Below, piece after piece: positions 1 to 7,486 of a DNA stretch of 13,780 nucleotides (positions within the stretch are counted from its first letter, which is position 1; the number at the start of each line of letters is the position of its first letter). Under the pieces are notes generated by a model that worked only from the letters and a program-made list of their open reading frames with translations, was not told where the DNA came from and did no database searches. This stretch comes from Anaerolineae bacterium (GTDB lineage: Bacteria > Chloroflexota > Anaerolineae > JACIWP01), in the NCBI GenBank assembly GCA_014360855.1, contig JACIWP010000052.1, positions 1 to 13,780 of the forward strand, in the 5' to 3' direction. A program made the position numbers and the translations under genes.

Positions 1-608
1 TTTTCCATATCGTCTCGGAGGAAAGCATTGGGGCCGGCAAGCGCCGCATCGAGGCTGTAACCGGGCGCGCTGCATATCAGCTTGCCTGGAAGCGGATGTC
101 CATCCTCGACGATGCGGCGGCATACCTCGGATGCCTTCCCGAGGAGATTGACCGCAAGGTGCTCGAGCTGATGGAAGAGAATCATCGGCTCGTCAAGGAG
201 ATCGAGAACCTGCGCCGCGAGCTGGCCAAAGAAGAAGTGGACGCGCTGGTGCGGCAGGTGCGTGAGATTCACGGCATCCGCGTGGTCTCAGCGGAGGTGA
301 AATCGGCCTCTCAGATGGAAACCCTGCGGGAGATGACCGACTGGCTGAGGGATCGGTTGGGATCGGCGGTGGTGGTGCTGGGCGCGGTGATCAACAACCG
401 GCCGAACCTGGTGGCGGCGATCACGCCGGACCTGGTGGAGCGGGGCTTTCACGCCGGCGAGCTGGTGAAGTCGGTGGCGCGGCATGTGCGCGGGGGCGGC
501 GGCGGTCGTCCAACCTTGGCGCAGGCCGGCGGAAGCGACCCCTCCCGCCTGCCGGAGGCGCTGGAATCGGTCTACTCCTGGGTGGAGCATGCCCTGAGTG
601 AAAGATAG
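1..608 (+). CDS. alaS: Alanyl-tRNA synthetase, C-terminal part (5' end outside the window)
   Basis: AlaRS charges tRNA-Ala with alanine in the cytoplasm and clears mischarged Ser/Gly-tRNA-Ala. The gene runs in from the left; the reading frame is open from base 3 and leaves about 201 residues. The first visible residues (FHIVSEESIGAGKRRIEAVTG) match the stretch that follows the editing-site CGGTH motif in the family. A charged heptad-like helix follows (around DRKVLELMEENHRLVKEIEN, about bases 151-210), the usual coiled-coil linker. The C-terminal DHHA1 (C-Ala) domain carries the glycine loop GGGGGRPTLAQAGG (about bases 491-532). The catalytic aminoacylation domain and the zinc ligands of the editing site lie outside the window. 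The stop is 6 nt before the next gene. Identification is secure; completeness of the rest cannot be judged. Confidence 0.96.
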   Translation, partial: FHIVSEESIGAGKRRIEAVTGRAAYQLAWKRMSILDDAAAYLGCLPEEIDRKVLELMEENHRLVKEIENLRRELAKEEVDALVRQVREIHGIRVVSAEVKSASQMETLREMTDWLRDRLGSAVVVLGAVINNRPNLVAAITPDLVERGFHAGELVKSVARHVRGGGGGRPTLAQAGGSDPSRLPEALESVYSWVEHALSER

Positions 609-614
609 CCTCGC

Positions 615-1967
615 ATGAAGAGCCGCAGGCGGCGTTTTCCCTGGCAGACATTTCGCCTGGAACAGCTTGTCCCCGCTCTGGAGGTTCGCCGGGCGCGATC
701 CCGGGCGGGGACAGCGCCGCGCCGGCGCTCTGCCGGCTATCCTGAGGCGTTCAGCGTATTAGACCTGGGGACCACCCATCTGAAAGCGCTGGTCTGCCGG
801 CGCAGTGGCCCGGTGGTGGAGGTGCTGGGGCAGTGCGTGATGTCCTACGGCGTGCTGGAGCAGGCGCCAGGCAGTATGGCGGAGCTGTGCGATCGCGCCC
901 TGACCCAGGCGGAGGACAACAGCGCTGTGCTGAGCGGCCGCCGGCTGGTCCCCGACGAGGTGGTTATCGGGGTGCCGGCTTCTACCGTGGTAGCCCGCTC
1001 GTCCGAGGTGACGTACCGCCGGCGGGATCCCTCTCAGCCGCTGGATGATGCCGAGCTGGAGCGAATCCTCTATATTGGCCAGCGCACAGCGCTGGAGGAA
1101 CTGCGGCGCGGCGGCCTGCCCTTCTCCGATGCCGTCATTCTGGCCTCGGGCACGCAGGTACAGGTGGCGGTAGATGGGCATCCTGCGGATGATCCCCGGG
1201 GACTGCGCGGTGAGATGATCACCCTATCTCTGCTGAATGTCGCTGTCTCGAGCACACTGCTTCGGGCGCTGAGCCGGCTGGCAGATGCGCTTCAGCTCGC
1301 GGTGAGCGGTTTCATGGTGCCGGCGCAGGCCGTGGTGAATGCCTTGGGGCCGGCGCTCTCGCTCGACGGCGTGGGGATTGATATTGGCGGCCGGCGTACT
1401 GTGCTGGTGGCCTGGCGCCAAGGGATGGTGCAGGGGTGGAGCTCTATTCCTTGCGGGGGCCAGGACTTTACCCAGGCCATTCAGCGCGCTTATCATTTGG
1501 ACGGGGAGCGCGCGGAGCGGCTGAAGTGCTGGTACGGGGAGGGCCGGCTTTCCCCGGATCATCGCGAAGGCATTCGGGAAGTTCTGCGTTCGCCCTGGGA
1601 GCACTGGAAAGACCGGCTGATAGAAGGCCTGTTGGACCTGCCGGCCAACGGTTCCCTGCCCGGCCATTTCTGGCTGTGGGGCGGCGGCGCGCGGCTGTCC
1701 GGCGCGGTGGAAGCGGTGCGCGCCGCGCTGAGCGATGCACGCCTTTCCTTTGAGGGCTACCCGCAGGTACGGCTGGCCGAGCCCAGTGCTTTGCGGAACC
1801 TGCGCCTGGCCGGCGAGATGGATGCGCTGGCGTGCAGTGGGTACGCCATGGCAGTGGCCTTTGCCCGGCAGGCGGAGGAAAGCCGGCTGGCCGCTCTGCT
1901 GCAGAAGGCCACCATGGTAGTGTGTCGCGCCGAACATCTTGATATTTGGACATTGAGCGATGAGTAG
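615..1967 (+). CDS. FtsA/PilM-like actin-fold ATPase
   Basis: The 450-residue product has the actin/Hsp70 ATPase motifs in order: phosphate-1 SVLDLGTTHLKAL (D50), phosphate-2 GVGIDIGG (D256) and an adenosine-type loop LWGGGARLSG (about residues 354-363). Between the first two lies a segment of the kind that forms the FtsA 1C subdomain, including VVIGVPASTV. In the family, FtsA tethers FtsZ to the membrane, and PilM works with a small membrane partner in pilus machinery. No amphipathic C-terminal membrane helix is obvious, which argues against a canonical FtsA. The N-terminus carries about 45 Arg-rich residues before phosphate-1. This may be a real extension or a start placed too early, because the Shine-Dalgarno before 615 is weak. 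The gene sits 6 nt after alaS and overlaps the next gene by 8 nt (ATGAGTAG), whose product has one membrane segment and is the obvious partner. Exact role unknown. Confidence 0.8.
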   Translation: MKSRRRRFPWQTFRLEQLVPALEVRRARSRAGTAPRRRSAGYPEAFSVLDLGTTHLKALVCRRSGPVVEVLGQCVMSYGVLEQAPGSMAELCDRALTQAEDNSAVLSGRRLVPDEVVIGVPASTVVARSSEVTYRRRDPSQPLDDAELERILYIGQRTALEELRRGGLPFSDAVILASGTQVQVAVDGHPADDPRGLRGEMITLSLLNVAVSSTLLRALSRLADALQLAVSGFMVPAQAVVNALGPALSLDGVGIDIGGRRTVLVAWRQGMVQGWSSIPCGGQDFTQAIQRAYHLDGERAERLKCWYGEGRLSPDHREGIREVLRSPWEHWKDRLIEGLLDLPANGSLPGHFWLWGGGARLSGAVEAVRAALSDARLSFEGYPQVRLAEPSALRNLRLAGEMDALACSGYAMAVAFARQAEESRLAALLQKATMVVCRAEHLDIWTLSDE

Positions 1968-3573
1968 GAGCGAAAGGGTGCCGGGCGGGACAGGGAAGGG
2001 GGCCTTTGATGGCCCGGATGAGATTATCTACCTGGATCGCTCTGATGATATCGGAACACTGCTCCAGCGGCTGGAGCGGGTGGAAGGCCTGCATGCCCTT
2101 ATTGTAGTGCCGGGCAGTGAGCCTTTGCTTGCCAGCGAGGTGGACCTGCGCCTGCTGAAGCGGCGGGCGGATGCGCTCCAGCTCGATGTGATCGTAGTGG
2201 CCAAAGATGGCCTGACCCGCCGGCTGGGACGCGAGGTCGGCCTGCGCATCTACGGCAGTCCGCGCGCCGGCATGGCCGCACTGCGCCGGCTCCAGCGCCG
2301 CCACGGCACCCCGCGCCGGGCTGTCGTGCGCGATGCCCTGAAGCCGCAGGTGGTGGAAACGGTCGAGACGGCCCGCGGCCGGCGCAAAAAGTCGCCGGCG
2401 GAGCAGTACCGCGTCTATTCGGTACGGCCGAAGCGCAGTCTCCCCACCCAGATCGCGGCCGCGCTGTTCCTTATCGCTCTGGCGGCGGGTCTGGGGTATA
2501 TGCTTCTGCTTCTGGTGCCCGAGGCGACAGTGACCGTGGTGCCGGCGACGCAGCGTGTGGAGACCAGCGTCACGATTACGGCGGACTTGAACGCCTACGA
2601 GGTGGATTTCACCCGCCGCATCATCCCCGCGCGGGTAGTGGAGGTGCGGGTGGAGGGCACTGCCACCATCCCCACGACCGAGAAGCGGGACGCGCCCCAT
2701 AACCGGGCGACCGGCCGGGTGGTCTTCGTCAATAAGACGGACGAGGAGGTGAAGATACCCGCCGGCACAGTGGTGAGGACCTCTACCGGCACCAACGTGC
2801 GTTTCACCACGATGGATGACGTGACGGTGCCGCCCGGGCGCGGAAGCCGCATGGAGGCCGACATCATCGCCGAACTGCCCGGGCCCAGCGGCAATGTCGC
2901 GCCGTACCTCATCACCACGGTCGAGGGCGCGCTGGCCCTGCGGGTGGCGGTGGTGAATGAGCGGGCGACTTCCGGCGGCGATGTCAAGCAGGTGGGAGTG
3001 GTCACCCAGGCCGATAAGCAAAGGCTGAAGGACCTGCTCCTCCAGCGACTGCGCCAGGAGGCGCTGGCGCGCATGCAGGAGCAGTTGGATGCGCAGGAGT
3101 TCATCCCGCCGGAGACCGTGCAGGTATTTGTGATCAGCGAAGTGTATGATAAATTTGTGGATGAGCCGGCCGACGCCCTGACCCTGGAGCTGAAAGCGGC
3201 GGCCAACGGTGTGGTCATCGCCGGCCAGGACGCCAATGCCGTGGCGCTGGATGCCTTACAGCGCGTGGTGCCCTCGCGGTATTATCTCGCCGCCCAGGGG
3301 CTGTCCTTCGAGCGGGGACCGGTGGTGCAGATAGACGAGGAGCGCCGGGTGAGCTTTATCATGACCGCCTCCGGTATCGCTGTAGCACGCGTGGAAACGC
3401 GCGGCCTGCGGGAGCTGGTGCAGGGGATGCCGGTGGCGGAGGCCCAGGCGCTGGTGGCAGATCGTCTGCTACTGCGCCGGCCGCCGGAGATTGAGGTGCG
3501 GCCGGCATGGTTCGGGCATATGCCCTATTTGCCCTTCCGCATCGCGTTCGTGGTGGTGACGGAGCTGGAATGA
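1960..3573 (+). CDS. Single-pass membrane protein, 'baseplate J-like' family of Chloroflexota
   Basis: The 537-residue protein has three parts. Residues about 20-120 form a cytoplasmic alpha/beta domain (IIYLDRSDDIGTLLQRLE, then a strand ALIVVPGSEP and a strand DVIVVAKDG). An Arg/Lys-rich linker follows. A single hydrophobic helix spans about residues 165-186. The remaining roughly 350 residues are beta-rich and probably outside the membrane, with repeated strand patterns (VTVVPATQRVETSVTITAD, AGTVVRTSTG, GPSGNVAPYLITTVEG) and a Gln/Arg-rich helical stretch near residue 350. This layout matches proteins labelled baseplate J/gp47-like in Chloroflexota. There is no other phage or contractile-tail gene here, so the label probably reflects a fold and not a phage origin. 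The gene overlaps its FtsA/PilM-like neighbour by 8 nt and ruvX by 4 nt. An envelope-spanning partner of the ATPase is my inference. Confidence 0.68.
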   Translation: MSRSERVPGGTGKGAFDGPDEIIYLDRSDDIGTLLQRLERVEGLHALIVVPGSEPLLASEVDLRLLKRRADALQLDVIVVAKDGLTRRLGREVGLRIYGSPRAGMAALRRLQRRHGTPRRAVVRDALKPQVVETVETARGRRKKSPAEQYRVYSVRPKRSLPTQIAAALFLIALAAGLGYMLLLLVPEATVTVVPATQRVETSVTITADLNAYEVDFTRRIIPARVVEVRVEGTATIPTTEKRDAPHNRATGRVVFVNKTDEEVKIPAGTVVRTSTGTNVRFTTMDDVTVPPGRGSRMEADIIAELPGPSGNVAPYLITTVEGALALRVAVVNERATSGGDVKQVGVVTQADKQRLKDLLLQRLRQEALARMQEQLDAQEFIPPETVQVFVISEVYDKFVDEPADALTLELKAAANGVVIAGQDANAVALDALQRVVPSRYYLAAQGLSFERGPVVQIDEERRVSFIMTASGIAVARVETRGLRELVQGMPVAEAQALVADRLLLRRPPEIEVRPAWFGHMPYLPFRIAFVVVTELE

Positions 3574-4016
3574 GCCGCGTCCTCGGGGTGGATTTCGGCG
3601 AGCGCCGGATGGGCCTTGCGGTCAGCGACCCGACGGGGCTGATTGCCCGCACTGCCGGCATCGTTGAGCGCCGTTCGGATCAGCAGGCGGCGGAGCACAT
3701 CGCCCGTCTGGTGCAGGAGTGGGACGCAGAGGCTGTGGTGGTCGGACTGCCCCTCAACGCGGACGGCTCCGAGGGGTTTCAGGCACGCAGGACGCGTCGG
3801 TTTGCATCCCTCCTCCAGGAGCTTATCGGGGAGCGCCCCGTCATCCTGTGGGATGAGAGCCTGAGCAGCGTAGAGGCGCGAGACCTGCTGGCGGAGCGGG
3901 GGAAGCCTTCCCGCCGGCGGCGCCATCATGATGACGTCGCCGCGGCAGTGATCCTGCAGTCTTACTTGGATGTACAGCGCCGGCAGACCCACTCGGCTAC
4001 ATCGTCAGAAGAGTAA
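3570..4016 (+). CDS. ruvX: RuvX/YqgF-family pre-16S rRNA nuclease (putative Holliday junction resolvase)
   Basis: A cytoplasmic RNase H-fold nuclease; family members process the 5' end of 16S rRNA and were earlier proposed as Holliday junction resolvases. The 148 residues match the usual length of about 140. Visible motifs are GVDFGERRMGLAVSD with catalytic D8, VVVGLPLNADGS (residues 56-67), the acidic pair in WDESLSSVEA (D95/E96) and the C-terminal HHDDVAAAVILQSYL (D121/D122). All expected acidic residues are present. The start at 3570 overlaps the preceding stop as ATGA, and translation from there begins exactly at the family N-terminus. An in-frame start at 3507 would add 21 residues inside the upstream gene and is rejected. 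Location between alaS and mltG is a conserved neighbourhood also seen in Bacillus. Confidence 0.95.
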   Translation: MSRVLGVDFGERRMGLAVSDPTGLIARTAGIVERRSDQQAAEHIARLVQEWDAEAVVVGLPLNADGSEGFQARRTRRFASLLQELIGERPVILWDESLSSVEARDLLAERGKPSRRRRHHDDVAAAVILQSYLDVQRRQTHSATSSEE

Positions 4017-4040
4017 TCCAGCATTGATGGGAGCAGGACA

Positions 4041-5204
4041 TTGGACATCATCCGTTCGATCGCACGGGTGCTCTTTTTCCTCGTCACGATTGCGGCGTTG
4101 GTGATTGTCGCGCTGATCGGTGCCGAATTTATCATGGGGCAGTTGCGTCCGCCGCCGGCGCCGGTGGCGGAAGCCGGCCAGGAGACGGAGCGGCAGATTA
4201 ACCTCGCATCGCCGGAGGAGCTTGTCCTGGGTCTCTATCTAAAACTGCGGGCGGCGGACCTCCAAAAGCCGGCGGGCGATGATCCCACACCGATAGAGTT
4301 TACTGTACTGCCTGGGGAAAGCGCCGCAGAGGTAGCGGGGCGGCTGGCCCAAGAAGGGCTGATCACGGACGCGGAGCTGTTCCGACGCTATATGCGCTTC
4401 TACGGCCTCGATGTGGGGCTGGAGGCCGGCGATTACCAGCTTGCCAAGAACATGACTATGGAACAGATTGCCAAAGCGCTCCAGCATGCGCGCGTCAACG
4501 AGGTGGTGGTACGGGTGATTGAGGGTTGGCGCGCCGAGCAGATCGCCGAGATGCTGGAGAAAGAAGGGTTGACGACCGCCGCCGCCTTCATGAATGCGGT
4601 GCGCACGATGCGGTTGCCCTATGCTTCGCTGGCAGACCGCCCTGCCGGCGCCTCCCTGGAGGGCTATCTCTTCCCCGACACGTACCGCCTGGCGCTCAAC
4701 TCCACGGCGGAGCAGATTGTGGAGCGGATGGTGGCGAATTTCGACGAGCGCTTCGACCCGGCCCGCAGGGCGCAGGCCCAAGCCGCCGGCATGACCATCC
4801 ACCAGGTGGTCACCCTTGCCTCCATCGTGGAGCGCGAGACCGTGGTGGAGGAGGAGCGCCCCATCATCGCCAGCGTCTATCTCAACCGCCTGGCGAAAGG
4901 CATGTATTTGCAGGCTGACCCCACCGTGCAGTACGCGCTGGGGTATCAGCCGCAGACCGGTCAGTGGTGGCTGACCCCACTGCCGATGGAGGCGCTGACC
5001 GGCACCGAATCCATTTACAACACCTATCTGCATCCCGGCCTGCCGCCTGGCCCCATCTGCAACCCTGGTCTGGCGTCCATTGATGCAGTGCTGAACCCCG
5101 CGCCGACCGATTACCTGTTCTTCTATTCGAAAGGGGATGGCACGCACGCCTTTGCCAGCACCTATGAGGAACATCTGCGCAACCAGGAGCTGTACCAGCG
5201 GTAA
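4041..5204 (+). CDS. mltG: Endolytic murein transglycosylase MltG (YceG-like)
   Basis: MltG is anchored in the cytoplasmic membrane and cleaves nascent glycan strands, acting as a terminator of peptidoglycan chain growth. The 387-residue product starts with TTG, supported by GGGAG at 4029-4033 with a 7-nt spacer and by an N-terminal membrane helix (about residues 8-30). A LysM-like subdomain follows (IEFTVLPGESAAEVAGRLAQ). The catalytic YceG domain contains LEGYLFPDTY (about residue 209 onward), the active-site motif ASIVERET (residues 260-267, glutamates at 264 and 266), VYLNRL, LQADPTVQYALG and YNTYLHPGLPPGPICNPG. All family hallmarks are present and the length is normal. The 3' end overlaps the following lipoprotein gene, which suggests coupled expression. 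Confidence 0.96.
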   Translation: MDIIRSIARVLFFLVTIAALVIVALIGAEFIMGQLRPPPAPVAEAGQETERQINLASPEELVLGLYLKLRAADLQKPAGDDPTPIEFTVLPGESAAEVAGRLAQEGLITDAELFRRYMRFYGLDVGLEAGDYQLAKNMTMEQIAKALQHARVNEVVVRVIEGWRAEQIAEMLEKEGLTTAAAFMNAVRTMRLPYASLADRPAGASLEGYLFPDTYRLALNSTAEQIVERMVANFDERFDPARRAQAQAAGMTIHQVVTLASIVERETVVEEERPIIASVYLNRLAKGMYLQADPTVQYALGYQPQTGQWWLTPLPMEALTGTESIYNTYLHPGLPPGPICNPGLASIDAVLNPAPTDYLFFYSKGDGTHAFASTYEEHLRNQELYQR

Positions 5205-6234
5205 GCGCCGGCCAGTATGCGTTCCTGCTCTACTGCTCATCCTGCTGATGCTCAGCAGTGCGATGGTGGGCGGGTGCCGGCCGGTGACCTCGACGGATGC
5301 GGTGAAAATCGGGCTGGTGGCGCCCTTTGAGGGGGCCGGCCGGGAGCTGGGGTATGCGGTCTTGGCGGCGGTGCAGATGGCTATCCGGGAGAAAAATGCC
5401 GCCGGCGGCATTGCCGGCCGCCCTATCGAGCTGGTGGCCCTCAATGATGAACTGGAGCCGTGCATGTCCGCCCTGCAGATGGAGAAGCTGGCGTTGGATC
5501 CGGCGGTGATGGGCGTCATTGGGCCATGGTCGCCGGCAACATCCTCATCCGCCCTGTCCACGGCCGACAACGCCGGCATACCAGCGATACGTACAACCCC
5601 TTGTGCCCAAGGGACGCCGTCCGGCGCCCTCGTCCTCGCTCCTTCCCTCTCTGCCTTTGCCCAGGCGGCACAGATGCGGTTTGGCAGTGCGTCCGATGCC
5701 GCCTTCGAGGTGCGCATCGAGGATGAGGAACTGCGCGAGAAGGTGCGGGAGACCTTTGCCGGACAGGGACTGCAGGTCGTGGAGGGCGCGGGGAGGGCTT
5801 CTCCGCCGGCCGGCGGTTCGCTGATCGCTGTGCTCGGCCAGGAGGATTTCCAGGACGATACCGTGCTGACAGACGAGCGGTACGCGCAGGTGCTGGTGCT
5901 GTACGGGCCGTATGCGCCTTTATTGGGCAGATTACTGCCGCCAGAGCGTCGGCCGGCGGTATATGTGTGGCAGTATGTCTGTCAGGGGGAAGGATACCGG
6001 CAGTTTGCCCAACAGTATCTGCGCGAGACGGGGCAGGTACTGCTGGCGCCGGCAGTGCAGGCGTACCGCGCGGCGCGACTGCTTTTCCAGGCGATGGACA
6101 CAGCCGGGCCGGCGCTCACGCGCGACAAGATTCGTTGGGCGCTGGAAGCCCTGGCAGAGGGAGAGGGAGCGTTGGGTATAGATTGGTGCGCCGGCGCAGG
6201 GGTGGACTGGGTGCCGCTGAGCGAGCTTCCATAA
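5164..6234 (+). CDS. Lipoprotein with branched-chain amino-acid-type periplasmic binding fold (Peripla_BP_6)
   Basis: The 356-residue product begins with a basic stretch (SGKRRP), a hydrophobic core (ALLLILLMLSSAM) and a loose lipobox VGGC with lipidated Cys at residue 38. The mature part starts VKIGLVAPFEGAGRELGYAV and continues with MAIREKNAAGGIAGRPIEL and VIGPWSPATSSSA, the lobe I pattern of LivJ-like type I binding proteins. The C-terminal lobe keeps the helix around AYRAARLLFQAMDTAG. Such proteins bind small ligands outside the membrane. No permease or ATPase genes are nearby, so it may act as a sensor or an orphan receptor. The start at 5164 overlaps mltG by 41 nt and has no good Shine-Dalgarno. 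An ATG at 5137 would deepen the overlap to 68 nt. The ATG at 5217 is out of frame. Fold call is solid; ligand is unknown. Confidence 0.82.
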   Translation: MRNICATRSCTSGKRRPVCVPALLLILLMLSSAMVGGCRPVTSTDAVKIGLVAPFEGAGRELGYAVLAAVQMAIREKNAAGGIAGRPIELVALNDELEPCMSALQMEKLALDPAVMGVIGPWSPATSSSALSTADNAGIPAIRTTPCAQGTPSGALVLAPSLSAFAQAAQMRFGSASDAAFEVRIEDEELREKVRETFAGQGLQVVEGAGRASPPAGGSLIAVLGQEDFQDDTVLTDERYAQVLVLYGPYAPLLGRLLPPERRPAVYVWQYVCQGEGYRQFAQQYLRETGQVLLAPAVQAYRAARLLFQAMDTAGPALTRDKIRWALEALAEGEGALGIDWCAGAGVDWVPLSELP

Positions 6235-6245
6235 GGGGGATTACT

Positions 6246-7445
6246 ATGCGTGTGCTGATGCTTTCCTGGGAATATCCGCCCCACGTGATTGGGGGGCTGG
6301 GCAAGCACGTGGCAGAACTGTTGCCGGCGCAGGCCGGCCTGGGGCTGGAGGTACATCTGGTGACGCCGCGTCTGGCCGGCGGGGAACCGCAGGAGCACAT
6401 CGGGCCGGCGGTGGTGCATCGGGTGGAGCCGGCGCCCCAATCGGAGGCCAACTTTTATACCTATGCCTGGCAGACCAACCTCCTGTTGGAGGAGCGCGCC
6501 AGCCGGCTGTGGTCGGAGCTGGGAGGCTTTGACATCATCCATGCCCACGATTGGCTAGTGGCCTTCTCTGCCTGCGCCCTGAAGCGCGTCTATCATACGC
6601 CGCTGGTGGCAACCATTCACGCCACCGAGCGGGGCCGGGGGCGCGGGGAACTGCACGGCGAGCAGTCGAGGGCCATCAATGATGTGGAATGGTGGCTGAC
6701 CTATGAGGCCTGGCGCGTCATTTGCTGTAGCCAGTACATGGCGGAGGAGGTGCGCGGTTACTTCGGGACGCCGGCGGATAAGATTGACGTGATTCCCAAC
6801 GGCGTGGATCCAACCCCATTCCAGCAGTGGGAGGGGGTTGACCTGTCCGCCTTCCGCGCCATGTACGCCCTGCCGGAGGAGAAGATCGTCTTTTACGTGG
6901 GGCGGATCGTGTTTGAGAAGGGGGTGGAGACGCTGGTGCGCGCCGTGCCGCTGGTACTGAAGGATTTTCCACAGGCCAAGTTCGTCATCGCCGGCACCGG
7001 CCCTCACCTGGAAACTGTGCAGAGACTCGCTTGGGAGCTGGGGGTTGGGCCCAAGGTGCTCTTCACCGGCCGCATCTCGGATGAGGACCGCAACCGCCTG
7101 TTCAAGGTGGCGGACTGTGCGGTCTTCCCCAGCCTGTACGAACCTTTCGGCATCGTCGCCCTGGAGGCCATGGCGGCCAAATGCCCGGTGGTGGTCTCGG
7201 AAGTGGGGGGATTGAAAGAGGTGGTCCAGCACGCCGAGACGGGCATTACCGTTTATCCCGGTGATCCGAACTCGGTGGCCTGGGGCATTCTCCACACCCT
7301 TCAGCACCCGGAATGGACGCGCCTGCGGGTGGAGAACGCCTACCGCAAGGTGTTGGAAGAGTACAACTGGCCGCGCATCGCCGGCTTGACCATCGGCGTG
7401 TACCAACGCGTGGTGGAGGAACGCCGGCGGGTCACCGATTGGTGA
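6246..7445 (+). CDS. GT4-family glycosyltransferase (GT-B fold, glycogen-synthase-like N-terminus)
   Basis: The 399-residue enzyme transfers a sugar from a nucleotide-sugar donor to an unknown acceptor, retaining the anomeric configuration as expected for GT4. The N-terminal Rossmann lobe shows LMLSWEYPPHVIGGLGKHVAEL (GGLG at residues 16-19, as in bacterial and archaeal glycogen synthases) and IIHAHDWLVAF. The C-terminal lobe starts around the phosphate-contacting VGRIVFEKG (R220, K225), then IAGTGPHLE, and the EX7E element EPFGIVALE (E299, E307). A good AAGGGGGA at 6233-6240 overlaps the previous stop, with a 5-nt spacer to the ATG. It is the last gene of the plus-strand run. The sequence does not decide between glycogen or trehalose-type metabolism and envelope glycan or glycolipid synthesis; the neighbours mltG and the lipoprotein favour an envelope role. 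Confidence 0.9.
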   Translation: MRVLMLSWEYPPHVIGGLGKHVAELLPAQAGLGLEVHLVTPRLAGGEPQEHIGPAVVHRVEPAPQSEANFYTYAWQTNLLLEERASRLWSELGGFDIIHAHDWLVAFSACALKRVYHTPLVATIHATERGRGRGELHGEQSRAINDVEWWLTYEAWRVICCSQYMAEEVRGYFGTPADKIDVIPNGVDPTPFQQWEGVDLSAFRAMYALPEEKIVFYVGRIVFEKGVETLVRAVPLVLKDFPQAKFVIAGTGPHLETVQRLAWELGVGPKVLFTGRISDEDRNRLFKVADCAVFPSLYEPFGIVALEAMAAKCPVVVSEVGGLKEVVQHAETGITVYPGDPNSVAWGILHTLQHPEWTRLRVENAYRKVLEEYNWPRIAGLTIGVYQRVVEERRRVTDW

Positions 7446-7453
7446 TGGGACAA

Positions 7454-7482
7454 GGGCGGGGCGTTCGGGGGACGCCCCGCCC
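7454..7482. terminator. Convergent-gap GC hairpin, probable bidirectional transcription barrier
   Basis: GGGCGGGGCGT (7454-7464) pairs perfectly with ACGCCCCGCCC (7472-7482) around the 7-nt loop TCGGGGG. It fills most of the 41-nt gap between the stop of the glycosyltransferase and the stop of the convergent nucleoside phosphorylase. No T-run follows on either side, so it is not a canonical intrinsic terminator. It could act with Rho or simply protect 3' ends. Confidence 0.7.
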
Positions 7483-7486
7483 TGCG

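Noticed and set aside
1468..3021. Long minus-strand open frame (517 codons) opposite the ATPase and membrane-protein genes
   Set aside because: Composition is Arg/His/Pro-rich with no domain pattern; it is the antisense shadow of two well-supported coding genes in GC-rich DNA.
1960..3573. Phage baseplate or contractile-tail origin for the 'baseplate J-like' gene
   Set aside because: It has a transmembrane helix and a cytoplasmic domain, lies among housekeeping genes, and has no tail, sheath or capsid neighbours.
5204..5280. Frameshift joining mltG and the lipoprotein gene
   Set aside because: mltG ends at a family-typical length and the next frame has a complete signal peptide and lipobox; an overlap explains the layout without an error.
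4239..5717. Long minus-strand open frame (492 codons) opposite mltG and the lipoprotein gene
   Set aside because: No recognisable motif or ribosome site, while the plus strand encodes complete family hallmarks.
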